64,000 bases of DNA, taken from contig NZ_KV880637.1 in the NCBI RefSeq assembly GCF_001907695.1, positions 806,001 to 870,000 of the forward strand, in the 5' to 3' direction. The stretch comes from Thalassospira sp. TSL5-1. GTDB taxonomy: Bacteria > Pseudomonadota > Alphaproteobacteria > Rhodospirillales > Thalassospiraceae. Of this stretch, positions 9,099 through 18,257 are shown piece after piece. The translations under genes and the position numbers were made by a program. The stretch's first letter is position 1, and each line of letters opens with the position of its first letter. The notes beneath the pieces are model-generated. The model was given only the letters and a program-made list of their open reading frames with translations, did not search any database and had not been told where the DNA came from.

Positions 9099-9533
9099 TT
9101 ACCCCAGCGGGGTTGTCGTTGTGTATTCAAGAAGAACCGGCAACCGGATCGCCTTGATTGTTGCCGCCCCTTCAACCGCTTCTGTAATGATTTCAGGGGC
9201 TCCCAGTCGGGCCAGATCAACCGCGCCGCCAAGGGTGCAATCGGCATCAATCGCGATGTCGATCGCTTGCAAAATCACATCCATGTCGCGATCACGGGTG
9301 CGGGCATCAACATGCTGTTTTTGCACCATGATTTCTGCAACGTGCTGCCATTCATAGGTCAGGGGCGATAACAGCATTTCCGGTTCACCGGGGTCGCCAT
9401 CCCGAAGCGACACAAGCCCGCCCGACGGAATTGTCTCTGTTTCCGGTTCGTTGCGTTCAGCACGAACGCCATCAATGGTTTCAAGCAGCGCCAAAAGGGC
9501 GTTTAATGCTTTCTCGCGGGTGCTATCTGGCAT
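9099..9533 (-). CDS. Tail terminator / minor tail protein (gpU-like)
   Basis: A 144-residue protein. Its N-terminus (REKALNALLALLETIDGVRAERNEPE) and its GDPGEPE/ YEWQHVAEI region fit the small proteins that cap the tail tube and join it to the head in lambda-like and gene-transfer-agent phages. The gene lies directly before the tail tube gene and overlaps the upstream gene by 11 bases. The assignment is from pattern and position. Confidence 0.65.
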   Translation of the reverse strand: MPDSTREKALNALLALLETIDGVRAERNEPETETIPSGGLVSLRDGDPGEPEMLLSPLTYEWQHVAEIMVQKQHVDARTRDRDMDVILQAIDIAIDADCTLGGAVDLARLGAPEIITEAVEGAATIKAIRLPVLLEYTTTTPLG

Positions 9534-10215
9534 TTGTGCTGTTCCAGTGCTTAACGATCAGTGCGGGCAAACGCCATTGCCAGCGCGTGACCAGTGCGTC
9601 GATATTTGTGCGTTTGGAAACGCGCACCTGCGGCACGAGAATGAACATCGGTACCGCTCCATATTTCAGAATTTCCCGTGTGCGCTTTACCCGGCCAGAC
9701 CCCAGCAATTGGCTGTTCACATAGGCCCGGTCCTGAACCCTGCCGGTCTTTGCGCTTTTGACCTGGGCACGACCAACCCGCGAAAACAGCAAAAGGTGCC
9801 CTTCGCGGGTTTTCTGCACAAACGTGTCATGAAGCTGGTTGATCTGGTAAAGAACCTTGCCGCCCCGTTTGCCGCCCTTGCGGTTGAAGTTGGTCGGGAT
9901 CGTCAAATAACGCGCATTTCTTGCGCGAATGGTGGTGCCGGTATCCAGCGCCCAGATCGCCCCGCGCGTGCGCTCCCCACCTTTTGGGTACACAAAAGCA
10001 AAGGAATCCGCAGGGCCTTTTCGGCCCTGATACACCCGCACCTTCCATACTTTGGAAAGCTTGCCCAATCCGGCCAGTTGCGCATCGCGCTTCAGGTCTG
10101 CCTGCAAACCCTTGCCACCCTCGCGTAATCCAGCCCTGATCGCACGGCCTGCCGTGCGCCATTCATCGGCGATCTGCTTGCGCAAATCACCCTTGATCGC
10201 TGCGGATAATCGCAT
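9523..10215 (-). CDS. Head-tail connection protein, DUF6441-like
   Basis: A 230-residue basic protein. I use the ATG at 10215 because the sequence from MRLSAAIKGDL on has normal coding character and the frame upstream does not. Conserved-looking elements are the Arg-rich N-terminal helix, KVWKVRVYQG, the RYLTIPT motif and VPMFILVPQV near the C-terminus. Proteins of this type sit between head and tail genes and are often annotated DUF6441; they are compared with lambda gpZ-type tail completion proteins. The exact role is open. Confidence 0.6.
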   Translation of the reverse strand: MRLSAAIKGDLRKQIADEWRTAGRAIRAGLREGGKGLQADLKRDAQLAGLGKLSKVWKVRVYQGRKGPADSFAFVYPKGGERTRGAIWALDTGTTIRARNARYLTIPTNFNRKGGKRGGKVLYQINQLHDTFVQKTREGHLLLFSRVGRAQVKSAKTGRVQDRAYVNSQLLGSGRVKRTREILKYGAVPMFILVPQVRVSKRTNIDALVTRWQWRLPALIVKHWNSTNAR

Positions 10216-10309
10216 GTCGAATACCTGAAAGTTTCTCGCTAAAGTCGTGCGGAAAAGATGTGCATAATGGTTGCGCATACGCACGCATATTAGTATTCAA
10301 GGAGTTTTC

Positions 10310-10951
10310 ATGAGTGAAAACAATGACTTTTCCGTTCGCCTAAGGCGCGTTTGTGATCAGGGGAACTGGTCGCAAGCGGCCCTTGCAGCCGAACTTGGCA
10401 TCAGTCAAAGCACGATTTCTCGCGCTTTAAATAGCCGGAATAAAAGCAATCCACCCGACGTCTTGGTGGAATGGGTTCTTGTTCAGGAAGTTGAAGAACA
10501 TCTTAAACGAGATGAGGGCGAGATTGTCCGTAATTATAGGAAAGGTTTCAAATTTTCGGCGTTGGGGTTGGTGCTTGGCCTCTTGATCGGAATCGCGATT
10601 GGAATGTCCGGTACCAGGACATTCATTTATTTTTTCACTGATGTTTCTTCTGACTACAACCCGTCGGAAAGTATTGTGAAAGCAACATTTGCCAAATTTG
10701 AACGTTATAAACACCACATGAGGGGAATGGACCCGGTTTATTTCAGTTGTGCCGATATTTACACAATCTCTAAATATCTCATGGTCGATAGCGAAAAACT
10801 GATAAATGATTACAAATTGCCCATAAAATACGGGCTCCCGTGCCAACATTTCTCCCCCGTCGTCGAGTACGATCCTGTTGACAATCTTAATGGCCCTCCA
10901 CCGAAAATAGACTTCCAGTCTGGTCTAACGAGGGAACCCCTTGAACAGTGA
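10310..10951 (+). CDS. Membrane-anchored HTH protein inside the head-tail module (moron)
   Basis: A 213-residue protein on the strand opposite to the structural genes. AAGGAG lies just upstream of the ATG. Residues about 8-50 form an XRE-type helix-turn-helix (SQAALAAELGISQSTISRAL); residues about 82-108 are a single membrane segment (FSALGLVLGLLIGIAIGM); the remainder would be periplasmic and carries two Cys. Base composition is more AT-rich than around it. The end overlaps the convergent joining-protein gene by 65 bases. It is probably an independently transcribed cargo gene expressed in the lysogen. A membrane-tethered regulator is the simplest reading; the target is unknown. Confidence 0.75.
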   Translation: MSENNDFSVRLRRVCDQGNWSQAALAAELGISQSTISRALNSRNKSNPPDVLVEWVLVQEVEEHLKRDEGEIVRNYRKGFKFSALGLVLGLLIGIAIGMSGTRTFIYFFTDVSSDYNPSESIVKATFAKFERYKHHMRGMDPVYFSCADIYTISKYLMVDSEKLINDYKLPIKYGLPCQHFSPVVEYDPVDNLNGPPPKIDFQSGLTREPLEQ

Positions 10952-11198
10952 GGATTTCCCCGTTGATCTCTAAGGTATCACCCGCCTTTAAGTTAGGGAC
11001 ATTGGCTTTTGGGATCAAAAACCGGTTGCGGCGCGATGACGTTTTCCGATCAAAGATCGACACGGTTTCATCCGGGCGTGACGGGATAACCGCGAGGGGA
11101 ACACCGTCCCCGGTACCCCCTTCGCGGTAAATCGCGATCACGGCAAAACCGTCATCAGAATCGAAGAAACCGGCAATATCTTCGGCATCTTCAAACAT
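10887..11198 (-). CDS. Head-tail joining protein, gpFII-like
   Basis: A 103-residue protein of the size and position of lambda gpFII-type joining proteins, which form the ring to which the tail attaches. The sequence is beta-rich with a hydrophobic core and a polar loop (FDRKTSSRRNRF), then an EINGEILTVQGVPS segment. It lies 2 bases after the small capsid-adjacent gene. Its last 65 bases are covered by the convergent HTH gene. Confidence 0.65.
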   Translation of the reverse strand: MFEDAEDIAGFFDSDDGFAVIAIYREGGTGDGVPLAVIPSRPDETVSIFDRKTSSRRNRFLIPKANVPNLKAGDTLEINGEILTVQGVPSLDQTGSLFSVEGH

Positions 11199-11200
11199 TT

Positions 11201-11392
11201 TTATTCCTTTGGCTGGTCGGAACCTGCGTCGGACGATGCCTTTGCGCTGCCGCGCGTTGAGGGCTTGGCCTTTTTCATCGTGATCAGTTCCTTGGCCGTT
11301 TCGGCATCAAGCGAAACGGAACTGCCAGCGGAAAGCAGCTTGCCTGCCACAAAGGTATTGCGCAGGACGTCGATTTTAATTTTGTCAGCCAT
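11201..11392 (-). CDS. Small conserved phage protein after the capsid gene
   Basis: A 63-residue protein with a beta-prone N-terminus (IKIDVLRNTFVAGKLLSAGS) and a charged, Ser/Ala-rich tail. Small genes of this kind often follow the capsid gene in lambda-like modules (position of lambda FI), but no family is clear. It ends 2 bases before the joining-protein gene. Confidence 0.55.
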   Translation of the reverse strand: MADKIKIDVLRNTFVAGKLLSAGSSVSLDAETAKELITMKKAKPSTRGSAKASSDAGSDQPKE

Positions 11393-11479
11393 TGCCAGAA
11401 TTCCTGTGTTAAATGCCGTGTCAAACGCGAAAGGACCGCCGAAGCAGTCCTTTTCGCGTCATAACATTTGGCTGGTTTG

Positions 11480-13375
11480 TTAAGCCGTAAGAGCGTCAAG
11501 CATCGCGGCAAAGCTCTCCGCGTGACGCACCGCAATATCAATATCCTGAAAGGCGCGAACAATTGTGCCCCCGCTATCGCCAGAACTGTACGGGTCCACC
11601 TGAAGATCAAGCACGCCCCATTCACCGATCAGAAGGTCAGACCAGTTGCCGAAAATGATACCGGAGCAAACGCTATCGGCACTGCCTTTGGTAAGATTAC
11701 CCGGCACCTGGTTGCTTGCGCCCGCACGATAGCCGTTAACCATGCCAAAGCCGGGTTCGGTGCTGTCACCCCAAACGAACTGCCCTGTATTCGCGGCCTT
11801 TTCCGTGCTTTTCAGCTTGCCGCGCACCTTGGTGTTGGTCAGATAGGCAAGGCTGCCAACATCGGCATTATCCTGTGCAACTTCGGTTTCAAGGTCGATC
11901 ATGTTTTGCCAGGTCGGTGCCGCACCGTTGGCACCACCAACGACAGCGCCGATACCAACCGTATTGATAATACCCGTTGGCTGGTTGCCGCTGCCCGAAC
12001 CCGCAATCGACGCAAGGTCGATACCCAGGGCCAGAACCTTGTTCAGATCATCGCGAACAACGTTTTCAACGTCGGGGCTTGATTGCATCATCAAACGACG
12101 GGTGAAACTGGTTTTTGCCGAAATGGTTTTTGGCGTCAAAGGTACGGTGCCAAAAGCCTGATCCGACCCCGACGTCTTATCACCCTCACCCAGCCAATAG
12201 GCGGTTGCCCCCCCGTTCAGCTTCGGAATGTCAAGGTTCCCCACCAGACCAGACATCATTTGCGCGCCAAGCTGTGTCACCATCATGCGGTTGCGCAAGA
12301 GGTCAATGAATGACCCGGCCATATGCGTGGTACCAACCAGATTACCCCCGCTTGTCGGGGTGCCAGCGGTCAGCTCACGTTTGAGAACGTCATAGGGCAC
12401 AAAGAAACCACGTGCCTCGCGGTTCAGCTTGTCGGCGATGGCTTCTGATGCTTCGCGTTCAAGCCCTGCCTTGCGCCAGTCGTTCTTGGCCGCTGCATTG
12501 ATCGCCCGCAACAGGCTGTAATTGCGCTGATCATTTTCACCCATACCGATCTCGGTATCCGGTGTGCCGGCCCTTTGCAGTTTCTTTTCCTGTTCAGCCA
12601 GTACCATCTTGCGAAATTCGTCAACCGGCATGCCTTCGGATGCGGCCTTGGTGGCGGCATCAAGCATCCCGAACCGCTGGCCGATGGAATAGATTTCCGC
12701 AACGGAATCACGCCCCGCCTTTTCGGCCTGTGCGCGAATGGCGCTGGCATCGACTTCAGTTGCTTTCGGCTGGGCCGGGGCGGGGACGGTGGTATTGGGG
12801 TTTTCGGCAGGCATTGGCTTCTCCTTTATGCCTAAAATCGGAACATCATGTGCATCGTTTTCACCCTCCCGACCGACGCCCACGGTAGTATCGGCAGGAA
12901 TGGAAACAATGCTTATTTCAAGCGGCTTCCACGACGTGACGCGATAGGTCGCCACATCGTTCTTTTCTTCAATCAGCCGCAATTCATGGATTTCATAGCC
13001 GACGGAAATCGACCGCCGGATATCGTCAAGCACGTCGCGAAAGATTTCTTCGGCCCGCGCGCTTTTCCCAAAGCGCACAACCGCCCGCCCCTTGCGGTCG
13101 GCCCCGATTTCGGCTTTCTCGATAACCCCGATCTGATCACGTATATTGTGATCCATCAAAAGCGCGGCCTGCCCGGTGTCCAGCCAGGACAAATCAACCT
13201 CGCCCTTGTCGTGACCAAGGATTTCTTTACCCCACCAACGCAGGTAGGGTTCTTCGGAAGAAAACGACAATTCGACCTTGCGGGTTTCCTCCGAATCTTC
13301 CATCCGCACCAGACGCGCGGTGCGGTGTTGTCGACCAATCCGAAGCTTCGGGTCGGCATCAATTTCCGCTGGCAT
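11480..13375 (-). CDS. Prohead protease fused to HK97-fold major capsid protein
   Basis: A single 631-residue frame holds two modules. Residues about 1-190 match the HK97-type prohead protease: LLMDHN gives the catalytic His, and SISVGYEI followed by the WKPLEISIVSIPADT block is the family signature with the catalytic Ser. After a Pro/Ala linker and a helical scaffold-like stretch (about 200-330), residues about 340-631 form the capsid domain (PTSGGNLVGTT, then MTVT-type strands and SGIIFGNWSDLLIGEWG). The start at 13375 has GGAGG upstream and lies inside the portal stop region. Such fusions are known; the protease would have to cut itself out during head maturation. Confidence 0.9.
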   Translation of the reverse strand: MPAEIDADPKLRIGRQHRTARLVRMEDSEETRKVELSFSSEEPYLRWWGKEILGHDKGEVDLSWLDTGQAALLMDHNIRDQIGVIEKAEIGADRKGRAVVRFGKSARAEEIFRDVLDDIRRSISVGYEIHELRLIEEKNDVATYRVTSWKPLEISIVSIPADTTVGVGREGENDAHDVPILGIKEKPMPAENPNTTVPAPAQPKATEVDASAIRAQAEKAGRDSVAEIYSIGQRFGMLDAATKAASEGMPVDEFRKMVLAEQEKKLQRAGTPDTEIGMGENDQRNYSLLRAINAAAKNDWRKAGLEREASEAIADKLNREARGFFVPYDVLKRELTAGTPTSGGNLVGTTHMAGSFIDLLRNRMMVTQLGAQMMSGLVGNLDIPKLNGGATAYWLGEGDKTSGSDQAFGTVPLTPKTISAKTSFTRRLMMQSSPDVENVVRDDLNKVLALGIDLASIAGSGSGNQPTGIINTVGIGAVVGGANGAAPTWQNMIDLETEVAQDNADVGSLAYLTNTKVRGKLKSTEKAANTGQFVWGDSTEPGFGMVNGYRAGASNQVPGNLTKGSADSVCSGIIFGNWSDLLIGEWGVLDLQVDPYSSGDSGGTIVRAFQDIDIAVRHAESFAAMLDALTA

Positions 13376-14870
13376 TGTCGCCCTCCGTGTCAACTGTGTT
13401 GTCTGTTTGCTTCAGAGGATCGCCAAGCCGAACCCCCATTTCATCAGCCAGTTTTTGCTCGGCGGCCAACTCTTCAAATACATCGCGAACATCACGGCCC
13501 TGATCGGCGGCAACCCGCGTGCGGCTGGTCACGCCCAGATTGATATCGCGTTCTGCCGCCTTGCTGTCCTTGTCGGGATCAACCCATTTCCAGCGACGCG
13601 GGAACCAGAACGGTGCGTTAAATTTATCGAATTTTCGCACCGGCAACGGGATGATCCCGGTCAGAAGCGATTGTTCCAGAAAGTCAGGAAAAACCCGTCC
13701 CAAAAGGTTCTCAATCAACCACGCCTGCAAGATCATCCATTCGTCGCGTTCTTCCTGCACACCGCCGCGCATGGATGAAAAGTTGACCCCTTCAAGGTCA
13801 TTAGCGAGCCCGTTATAGGAAACGCCAAGGCCGGATGATGCGCCCCGCAAAACCGACTTCATAAAATAGGGCATTTCGCCATTGGGATAGGCCGGGTCAT
13901 ATTCACGAAATTCATAACCAGCGGGCACAATGTCGAAATGGCCGGGAACCGCTTCGTCGATAAAGTTACCATCCTCGTCCTGTTCGTCTGTTCCGGGGGC
14001 AAATCCTGCCCCTTCCTCACGTTGCTGGTAAAACCCCATCTTCGACGCACCGGCGCGTGCGGCAACCAGTGCGGCTTCCTCGTACCCGCCAAGCATGCCA
14101 AGGCGACGCACTGCGGTATGCGCCCAAGGCAGACCGCGAACCTGGTCAACATCTTCAGGCACGAACAAATGAATGATTTCGGATGCCGGAACCCGTTCAT
14201 GCCTGACAGCACGCCGGTCGCTTGGTTTGACCTTCAAATGATAGGCAACCGGCTTTAGCCATTTGTCGCGTTCGACCCCCATCAGAATGTCTGAACCGTT
14301 GGCAAGGCCAGTTGTTAACCGGTGGTCCAGCGCATCAGCCGGGATCAGTTGCAAGGCATAACCGAACTTGTTAGGGAACCCACGAACCTCACGCAATAGC
14401 ACTTCACCATCGCGCGGCAGGTTCAAGGCAACGGCGCAAAGAACGTCGAACCAGCTATATTTGCCGCAGACGGTACAAACGCCTTTTTTACCCCAGTCAG
14501 ACCATGCGTTTTCAATAACCTCGTTGGCAAAAATATCCAGTTTTCCGTTTGCGTCGCGACACCGGTTTTGAAGCTTGATACCGCTCGGACCGACAACATT
14601 GCGTCGAACCATGCGCAGGAACTGCTTGAAATAGTCGTTATTCATCGCCAACCGGCGCGAATTGGACCGGAGTTTTACAAGGTCGTTTTTCAGATTGTCA
14701 TTCAATGGGCCGATCTCGCCCACCCAGTCCGACATCAAACGGTCGGCCCGCGCGCCAGAAAAGCTGCGACGCGATACACGGTGCAGGGTCGGCGTGCGTC
14801 GCACAGGTTCGGGGGCATCCCCGAACATGCGTTCGATGCCTTTGCCGACAAATTTGAAAGGATTGACCAT
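13359..14870 (-). CDS. Portal protein, lambda gpB family
   Basis: A 503-residue protein with family features of lambda portals: LRSNSRRLAMNNDYFKQFL near residue 70, a NVVGPSGIKLQ motif, a stretch LPRDGEVLLREV, and EIIHLFVPEDVDQVRGLPW near the middle. The dodecameric portal forms the DNA channel and binds the terminase. A VCTVCGKYSW pair of cysteines near residue 130 is present. The gene overlaps the start of the protease-capsid gene by 17 bases. Confidence 0.92.
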   Translation of the reverse strand: MVNPFKFVGKGIERMFGDAPEPVRRTPTLHRVSRRSFSGARADRLMSDWVGEIGPLNDNLKNDLVKLRSNSRRLAMNNDYFKQFLRMVRRNVVGPSGIKLQNRCRDANGKLDIFANEVIENAWSDWGKKGVCTVCGKYSWFDVLCAVALNLPRDGEVLLREVRGFPNKFGYALQLIPADALDHRLTTGLANGSDILMGVERDKWLKPVAYHLKVKPSDRRAVRHERVPASEIIHLFVPEDVDQVRGLPWAHTAVRRLGMLGGYEEAALVAARAGASKMGFYQQREEGAGFAPGTDEQDEDGNFIDEAVPGHFDIVPAGYEFREYDPAYPNGEMPYFMKSVLRGASSGLGVSYNGLANDLEGVNFSSMRGGVQEERDEWMILQAWLIENLLGRVFPDFLEQSLLTGIIPLPVRKFDKFNAPFWFPRRWKWVDPDKDSKAAERDINLGVTSRTRVAADQGRDVRDVFEELAAEQKLADEMGVRLGDPLKQTDNTVDTEGDNASGN

Positions 14871-14871
14871 G

Positions 14872-15417
14872 CTAACCTCTGAACCGTGTCACAACCTTGC
14901 GACCGATCTTTTTTCCGCGTGCGGCCAAATCGGCCCGAGCTTCGTTATCGACTTCGCGTTTGTAGCGGTCACGTAACAACAACAGGTCCGCGATTGCCGT
15001 GCGTTTAAGGCTTCGACCGTCGATCTGGTATTCTTCCTGATCCTTGGTTGCTCGACGCTCTATAACGGCTTCAATCGCCGTTAAAACCCGCCGCGCGTGA
15101 CTGGTTGCGTCAAGCGTCGCAACCGATGCGAAATCCGCCAGAACTTCAAGTGTGCCGGTTCCAACGCGATACCGGTCGCCATTCTTTGATACCGATGCTT
15201 CAAAGCGGTATGTGCCCGCCGCATATACTGCCGTGTCTGATGCCGCCTGATAGATTTTGAACCCGTCGCCATCCGCAACGGCATCAAACGTGATTTTCGC
15301 TGTTGCGTTGATCAGGGTGTATTTCAGTATCCAGCCTTCACCGGCAGGATAGGCGGCAAGATCATCCCGTCGCCAATTCCAGCTATCACCCGCGACCAGT
15401 TTTTGCGGTTCTGCCAT
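14872..15417 (-). CDS. Small head protein between terminase and portal (gpW position)
   Basis: A 181-residue protein. The start at 15417 falls just after the terminase stop, so the two are probably coupled. Residues 1-105 look beta-sandwich-like (NATAKITFDAVADGDGF, YRFEASVSKNGDRYRVG), residues 110-181 are a basic helical region (RYKREVDNEARADLAARGKK). The gene occupies the place of lambda W but is almost three times as long as gpW, so a gpW-like C-terminal half with an added beta domain is a guess. I do not recognise the family. Confidence 0.5.
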   Translation of the reverse strand: MAEPQKLVAGDSWNWRRDDLAAYPAGEGWILKYTLINATAKITFDAVADGDGFKIYQAASDTAVYAAGTYRFEASVSKNGDRYRVGTGTLEVLADFASVATLDATSHARRVLTAIEAVIERRATKDQEEYQIDGRSLKRTAIADLLLLRDRYKREVDNEARADLAARGKKIGRKVVTRFRG

Positions 15418-15418
15418 A

Positions 15419-17431
15419 TTAACTCCATCCACCAACAAAACCGCCGCCCCGGCGTTTGGGTCGGCGTTTCTGATTTGGTTTTGCCTTTGGGGCTGTTGTT
15501 TCATCAGGCGAAGCCAGATCTTCGAGCATCGCCGCAGGCGCGCCGTTCATCCCGGCCAAAAGATCACCCTGTTGCGATAACGGGGCGCGGCATCTTACCG
15601 CTTCCCATTTTGCCCAGTCATTGTCTGTCATGACGCCGACGCCTTTGTGAACCGCTAGCGCCGCGTTATAGATCGAACAGTCGTGATAATGGTTAGGCCC
15701 GGTCGCGACCCATTCCTTGACCGTGCGGCCCTTGACTTCGCGGCTTTTGATATGCTCCGCCGTCAACTGCTTGAAGAACCGTTCATCGTGCAGGGCTTCG
15801 GTGTAGTGCATGAAACCGGGCGGGTCGAATTCGGCCCCGTCGCGCATGCCATCCTTGCGCAGGTTGGCATACATTTCGGCTTTTAATCCCCAAGTGCCGA
15901 TATGCCACAATTCCACACCGCGCCGTAGCCGCTTGCCGCGAATGCTGATATCGACCTTTGTGGGCGTCGATGAAATCGCCGCTTTGTGCCAGCCATCCTC
16001 ACCCTTTAATGCCATCGCCTTCGGGCGCGCCCGGCACCACTGATAGACAGTGTTCGAGTTAAAACCCGAATCAACACCGAAAGCGTCAACCTGCCAAGTG
16101 TTGCCATAGGCATCGGGGTAACGGCGGTCATAAACCTGATCAAGCTTGCCCCAAACCGGGTTGGCCGGATCGGCGGTGTCGCCTTCGAGAAAACCGATAT
16201 CGATTGACCACGATTGTTTATCTCGCCCCCATGTCTTGACCTCGTAATAGATACCATCGGCCTGAACGTCGGCAGCCCCTGTCAGGATGATGCCACCGGG
16301 CGGGATCGTGCGCCCGCCATAGGTTTCACGCCGGACATAAAGGCGATCCCATTCAGGCGCATCCCCGCGTTCTTCCCATGCTTCCCCAAGCCACAAATTA
16401 ACGAATGTCTTTAGCTCGTTCGGGTCGTCTTTCACCGCTAGAAACTCTTCGGCGATGTTGTCCCAAGTCGTGATATTTGAAGACAATGCGTCAATATGAA
16501 AACTTGGATGTCGGCCAGGTTCGGGGAAGGTTGCGATAAATTCGCCTGCCGCCAGCATTTCCTTTTTTTGGTAGTGTTCGATTTCACCGCCACAATGCTT
16601 GCAGATATAGTGCGCATTATAGGGCCATGTGTCGTTAAATTTCAGGCCGTAATCAATTTCCTCGCTACCGAAAACAAGCCGTTGTTTTTCACCGCAATGC
16701 GGGCAGGGGCACATCCAAAATCGCTGATCACCCTCTTCAAACGCATTATCAATGCGAGATATTCCTTTTATCGTCGGTGTGCTGGTTTCAAATTTTTTAT
16801 AGTCACCTGTGGCATGAAATGCGATCTGCCGGGCATTTGCCATCTTCATAGGGTCGCCCTGACCATCAAGGCTAAGGGGCCATTGATCGACTTCATCACA
16901 GAATAAATATTTGATGGTCTTGGACCGAAGTTCCGAAGGACTGTTAGCCCCAGTCAAAAGCATGGAACCACCCGGAAACCGCTTTTTCCGTGCTGTCGAT
17001 GCTTTTGCTGAACGACTGCGATGCTGATTTACTTTCCTGTTCAAGACAGGTGTTTGCTCAATTGCGGGGGTCAGCTTTTCGCTATTGAAATCCTTCGCAA
17101 GTGAAATGGTTGGAAAGATCACCATGATAGTCCCGGGCGTCTTGTCAACGATCGAACCAATCCAGGCAACACCAACGACGGTCAAGCCAACTTGAGCAGA
17201 CTTGCGAACGCTCACCCGTGTGTGAGGGCTTTCAGCAGCAAGACAGTCGAGAATAGGCGCGGCATATGGTGTTAGGTCTGAAGACCACTTACTTCCGGCA
17301 TGCGGGCCATCACCAACGATCAGATTTTCAATAGCCCATGCCGACGGTTTAATAACCGGGTCCGGGGCGATCCCGAGAGCCAAAGCCCCAGTGATCAGCG
17401 CCAGCGTCGTTTCACCCTTGTTCGTCATCAT
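15419..17431 (-). CDS. Terminase large subunit, lambda gpA family
   Basis: A 670-residue packaging ATPase-nuclease. The Walker A-like segment is RKSAQVGLTVVG (about residue 77), followed by an adenine-binding region; the Walker B is KYLFCDEVDQWP. A Cys4-like zinc motif (CPCPHCGEKQ and YICKHCGGE) lies near residues 240-285, typical of the gpA family, before the C-terminal nuclease domain. The protein cuts concatemers and pumps DNA into the head. It overlaps the small-subunit gene by 20 bases. Confidence 0.95.
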   Translation of the reverse strand: MMTNKGETTLALITGALALGIAPDPVIKPSAWAIENLIVGDGPHAGSKWSSDLTPYAAPILDCLAAESPHTRVSVRKSAQVGLTVVGVAWIGSIVDKTPGTIMVIFPTISLAKDFNSEKLTPAIEQTPVLNRKVNQHRSRSAKASTARKKRFPGGSMLLTGANSPSELRSKTIKYLFCDEVDQWPLSLDGQGDPMKMANARQIAFHATGDYKKFETSTPTIKGISRIDNAFEEGDQRFWMCPCPHCGEKQRLVFGSEEIDYGLKFNDTWPYNAHYICKHCGGEIEHYQKKEMLAAGEFIATFPEPGRHPSFHIDALSSNITTWDNIAEEFLAVKDDPNELKTFVNLWLGEAWEERGDAPEWDRLYVRRETYGGRTIPPGGIILTGAADVQADGIYYEVKTWGRDKQSWSIDIGFLEGDTADPANPVWGKLDQVYDRRYPDAYGNTWQVDAFGVDSGFNSNTVYQWCRARPKAMALKGEDGWHKAAISSTPTKVDISIRGKRLRRGVELWHIGTWGLKAEMYANLRKDGMRDGAEFDPPGFMHYTEALHDERFFKQLTAEHIKSREVKGRTVKEWVATGPNHYHDCSIYNAALAVHKGVGVMTDNDWAKWEAVRCRAPLSQQGDLLAGMNGAPAAMLEDLASPDETTAPKAKPNQKRRPKRRGGGFVGGWS

Positions 17432-17987
17432 CGGTGATACTCAAGCTTTCCGCGATCATGGTTTGCAGATCGCGTGTCTTTTGCTTCAGGACCGTGCGGA
17501 CAGCATCGGAGCCGCCATTACGTGCGGCAGCGTCAATTTCTTCAGCCCAGCCGATCATGCTATCTAGACCCTGCCGGATGCGTCGCCCGGATGCCACCAT
17601 CGCGTCGAGGATTTCCTGCTTTGGTAGCAGGTTCCCCATTTTTTGCTCATAGTCCAGCCGTGCGAGCTTTGCCGCATACTGTTCGCGTTCGGTGCGTGCA
17701 TCGGTGTATGTCGGGTTTGACCTTGCGTCTGGTTGTTTGCTCGTGTCCCGTTCTTCGCCAAGATCAAACAATGACGCATCGTTGTCTGATCTGTTTTCGA
17801 CAGGCTCGTTCGTTGAGTGAGATGGTGCGCGTGCCGGGTCCCCATTTGCCCGGCGGGCAAAATCGGCATCGGCAAAATCGATCCGGCCATCATCGCGAAC
17901 CGGGATTTTCCCGGTCTTGACCATCTTTGTGACGGCAGCCGGACTAACGCCCAAATGCCGCGCATATTCCGATTTGCTGCCAATCAT
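17412..17987 (-). CDS. Terminase small subunit
   Basis: A 191-residue protein. An N-terminal helix-turn-helix (SKSEYARHLGVSPAAVTKMV) would read the packaging site; a polar linker follows, then a helical C-terminal half (YAAKLARLDYEQKMGNLLPKQEI) that should oligomerise and bind the large subunit, as in Nu1-type proteins. The start at 17987 has GAGGT upstream. It is the first gene of the structural operon and adjoins a repeat-rich non-coding stretch that may be its binding site. Confidence 0.82.
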   Translation of the reverse strand: MIGSKSEYARHLGVSPAAVTKMVKTGKIPVRDDGRIDFADADFARRANGDPARAPSHSTNEPVENRSDNDASLFDLGEERDTSKQPDARSNPTYTDARTEREQYAAKLARLDYEQKMGNLLPKQEILDAMVASGRRIRQGLDSMIGWAEEIDAAARNGGSDAVRTVLKQKTRDLQTMIAESLSITDDDEQG

Positions 17988-18017
17988 GCGTGACCTCACA
18001 CGGTGCGATTTCACCGC

Positions 18018-18104
18018 ATGGTTTTAACCATCGGGATTGCGGGATTTAACCGCTTTAACCGCCTTTAACCTTGTTTGAAAAACCAAAAACTGGCGAAATC
18101 CCGC
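18018..18104. other. Repeat-rich stretch before the terminase gene, candidate cos or terminase-binding site
   Basis: The stretch holds a 14-bp palindrome ATGGTTTTAACCAT (18018-18031), three close copies of TTTAACC (two as TTTAACCGC) between 18045 and 18070, and an inverted pair GCGGGATTT (18039-18047) and AAATCCCGC (18096-18104). It lies upstream of the small terminase gene, where lambda-type phages keep cos. The link to packaging is inferred from position only. Confidence 0.4.
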
Positions 18105-18197
18105 GCCCGCGCCACCCGCATACGTTTTTGCCTGGGAAGGACCCAAAAAGGCAGCGCGGTCGATCTGATTGCTGATCCGATAGGGAAAGGAATGCCA

Positions 18198-18235
18198 AAT
18201 AAAAAGGGCCCGCGCCGGTATTCCGGTGCAGGCCC
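18198..18235 (-). terminator. Rho-independent terminator of the replication block
   Basis: On the minus strand a GC-rich hairpin (GGGCC at 18206 paired with GGCCC near 18235, loop around TATT) is followed by a T-rich run (plus 18198-18205). It lies just after the stop at 18258 and would separate replication from late transcription. Confidence 0.75.
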
Positions 18236-18257
18236 AATTTAGGATGGCTGATTGTTG

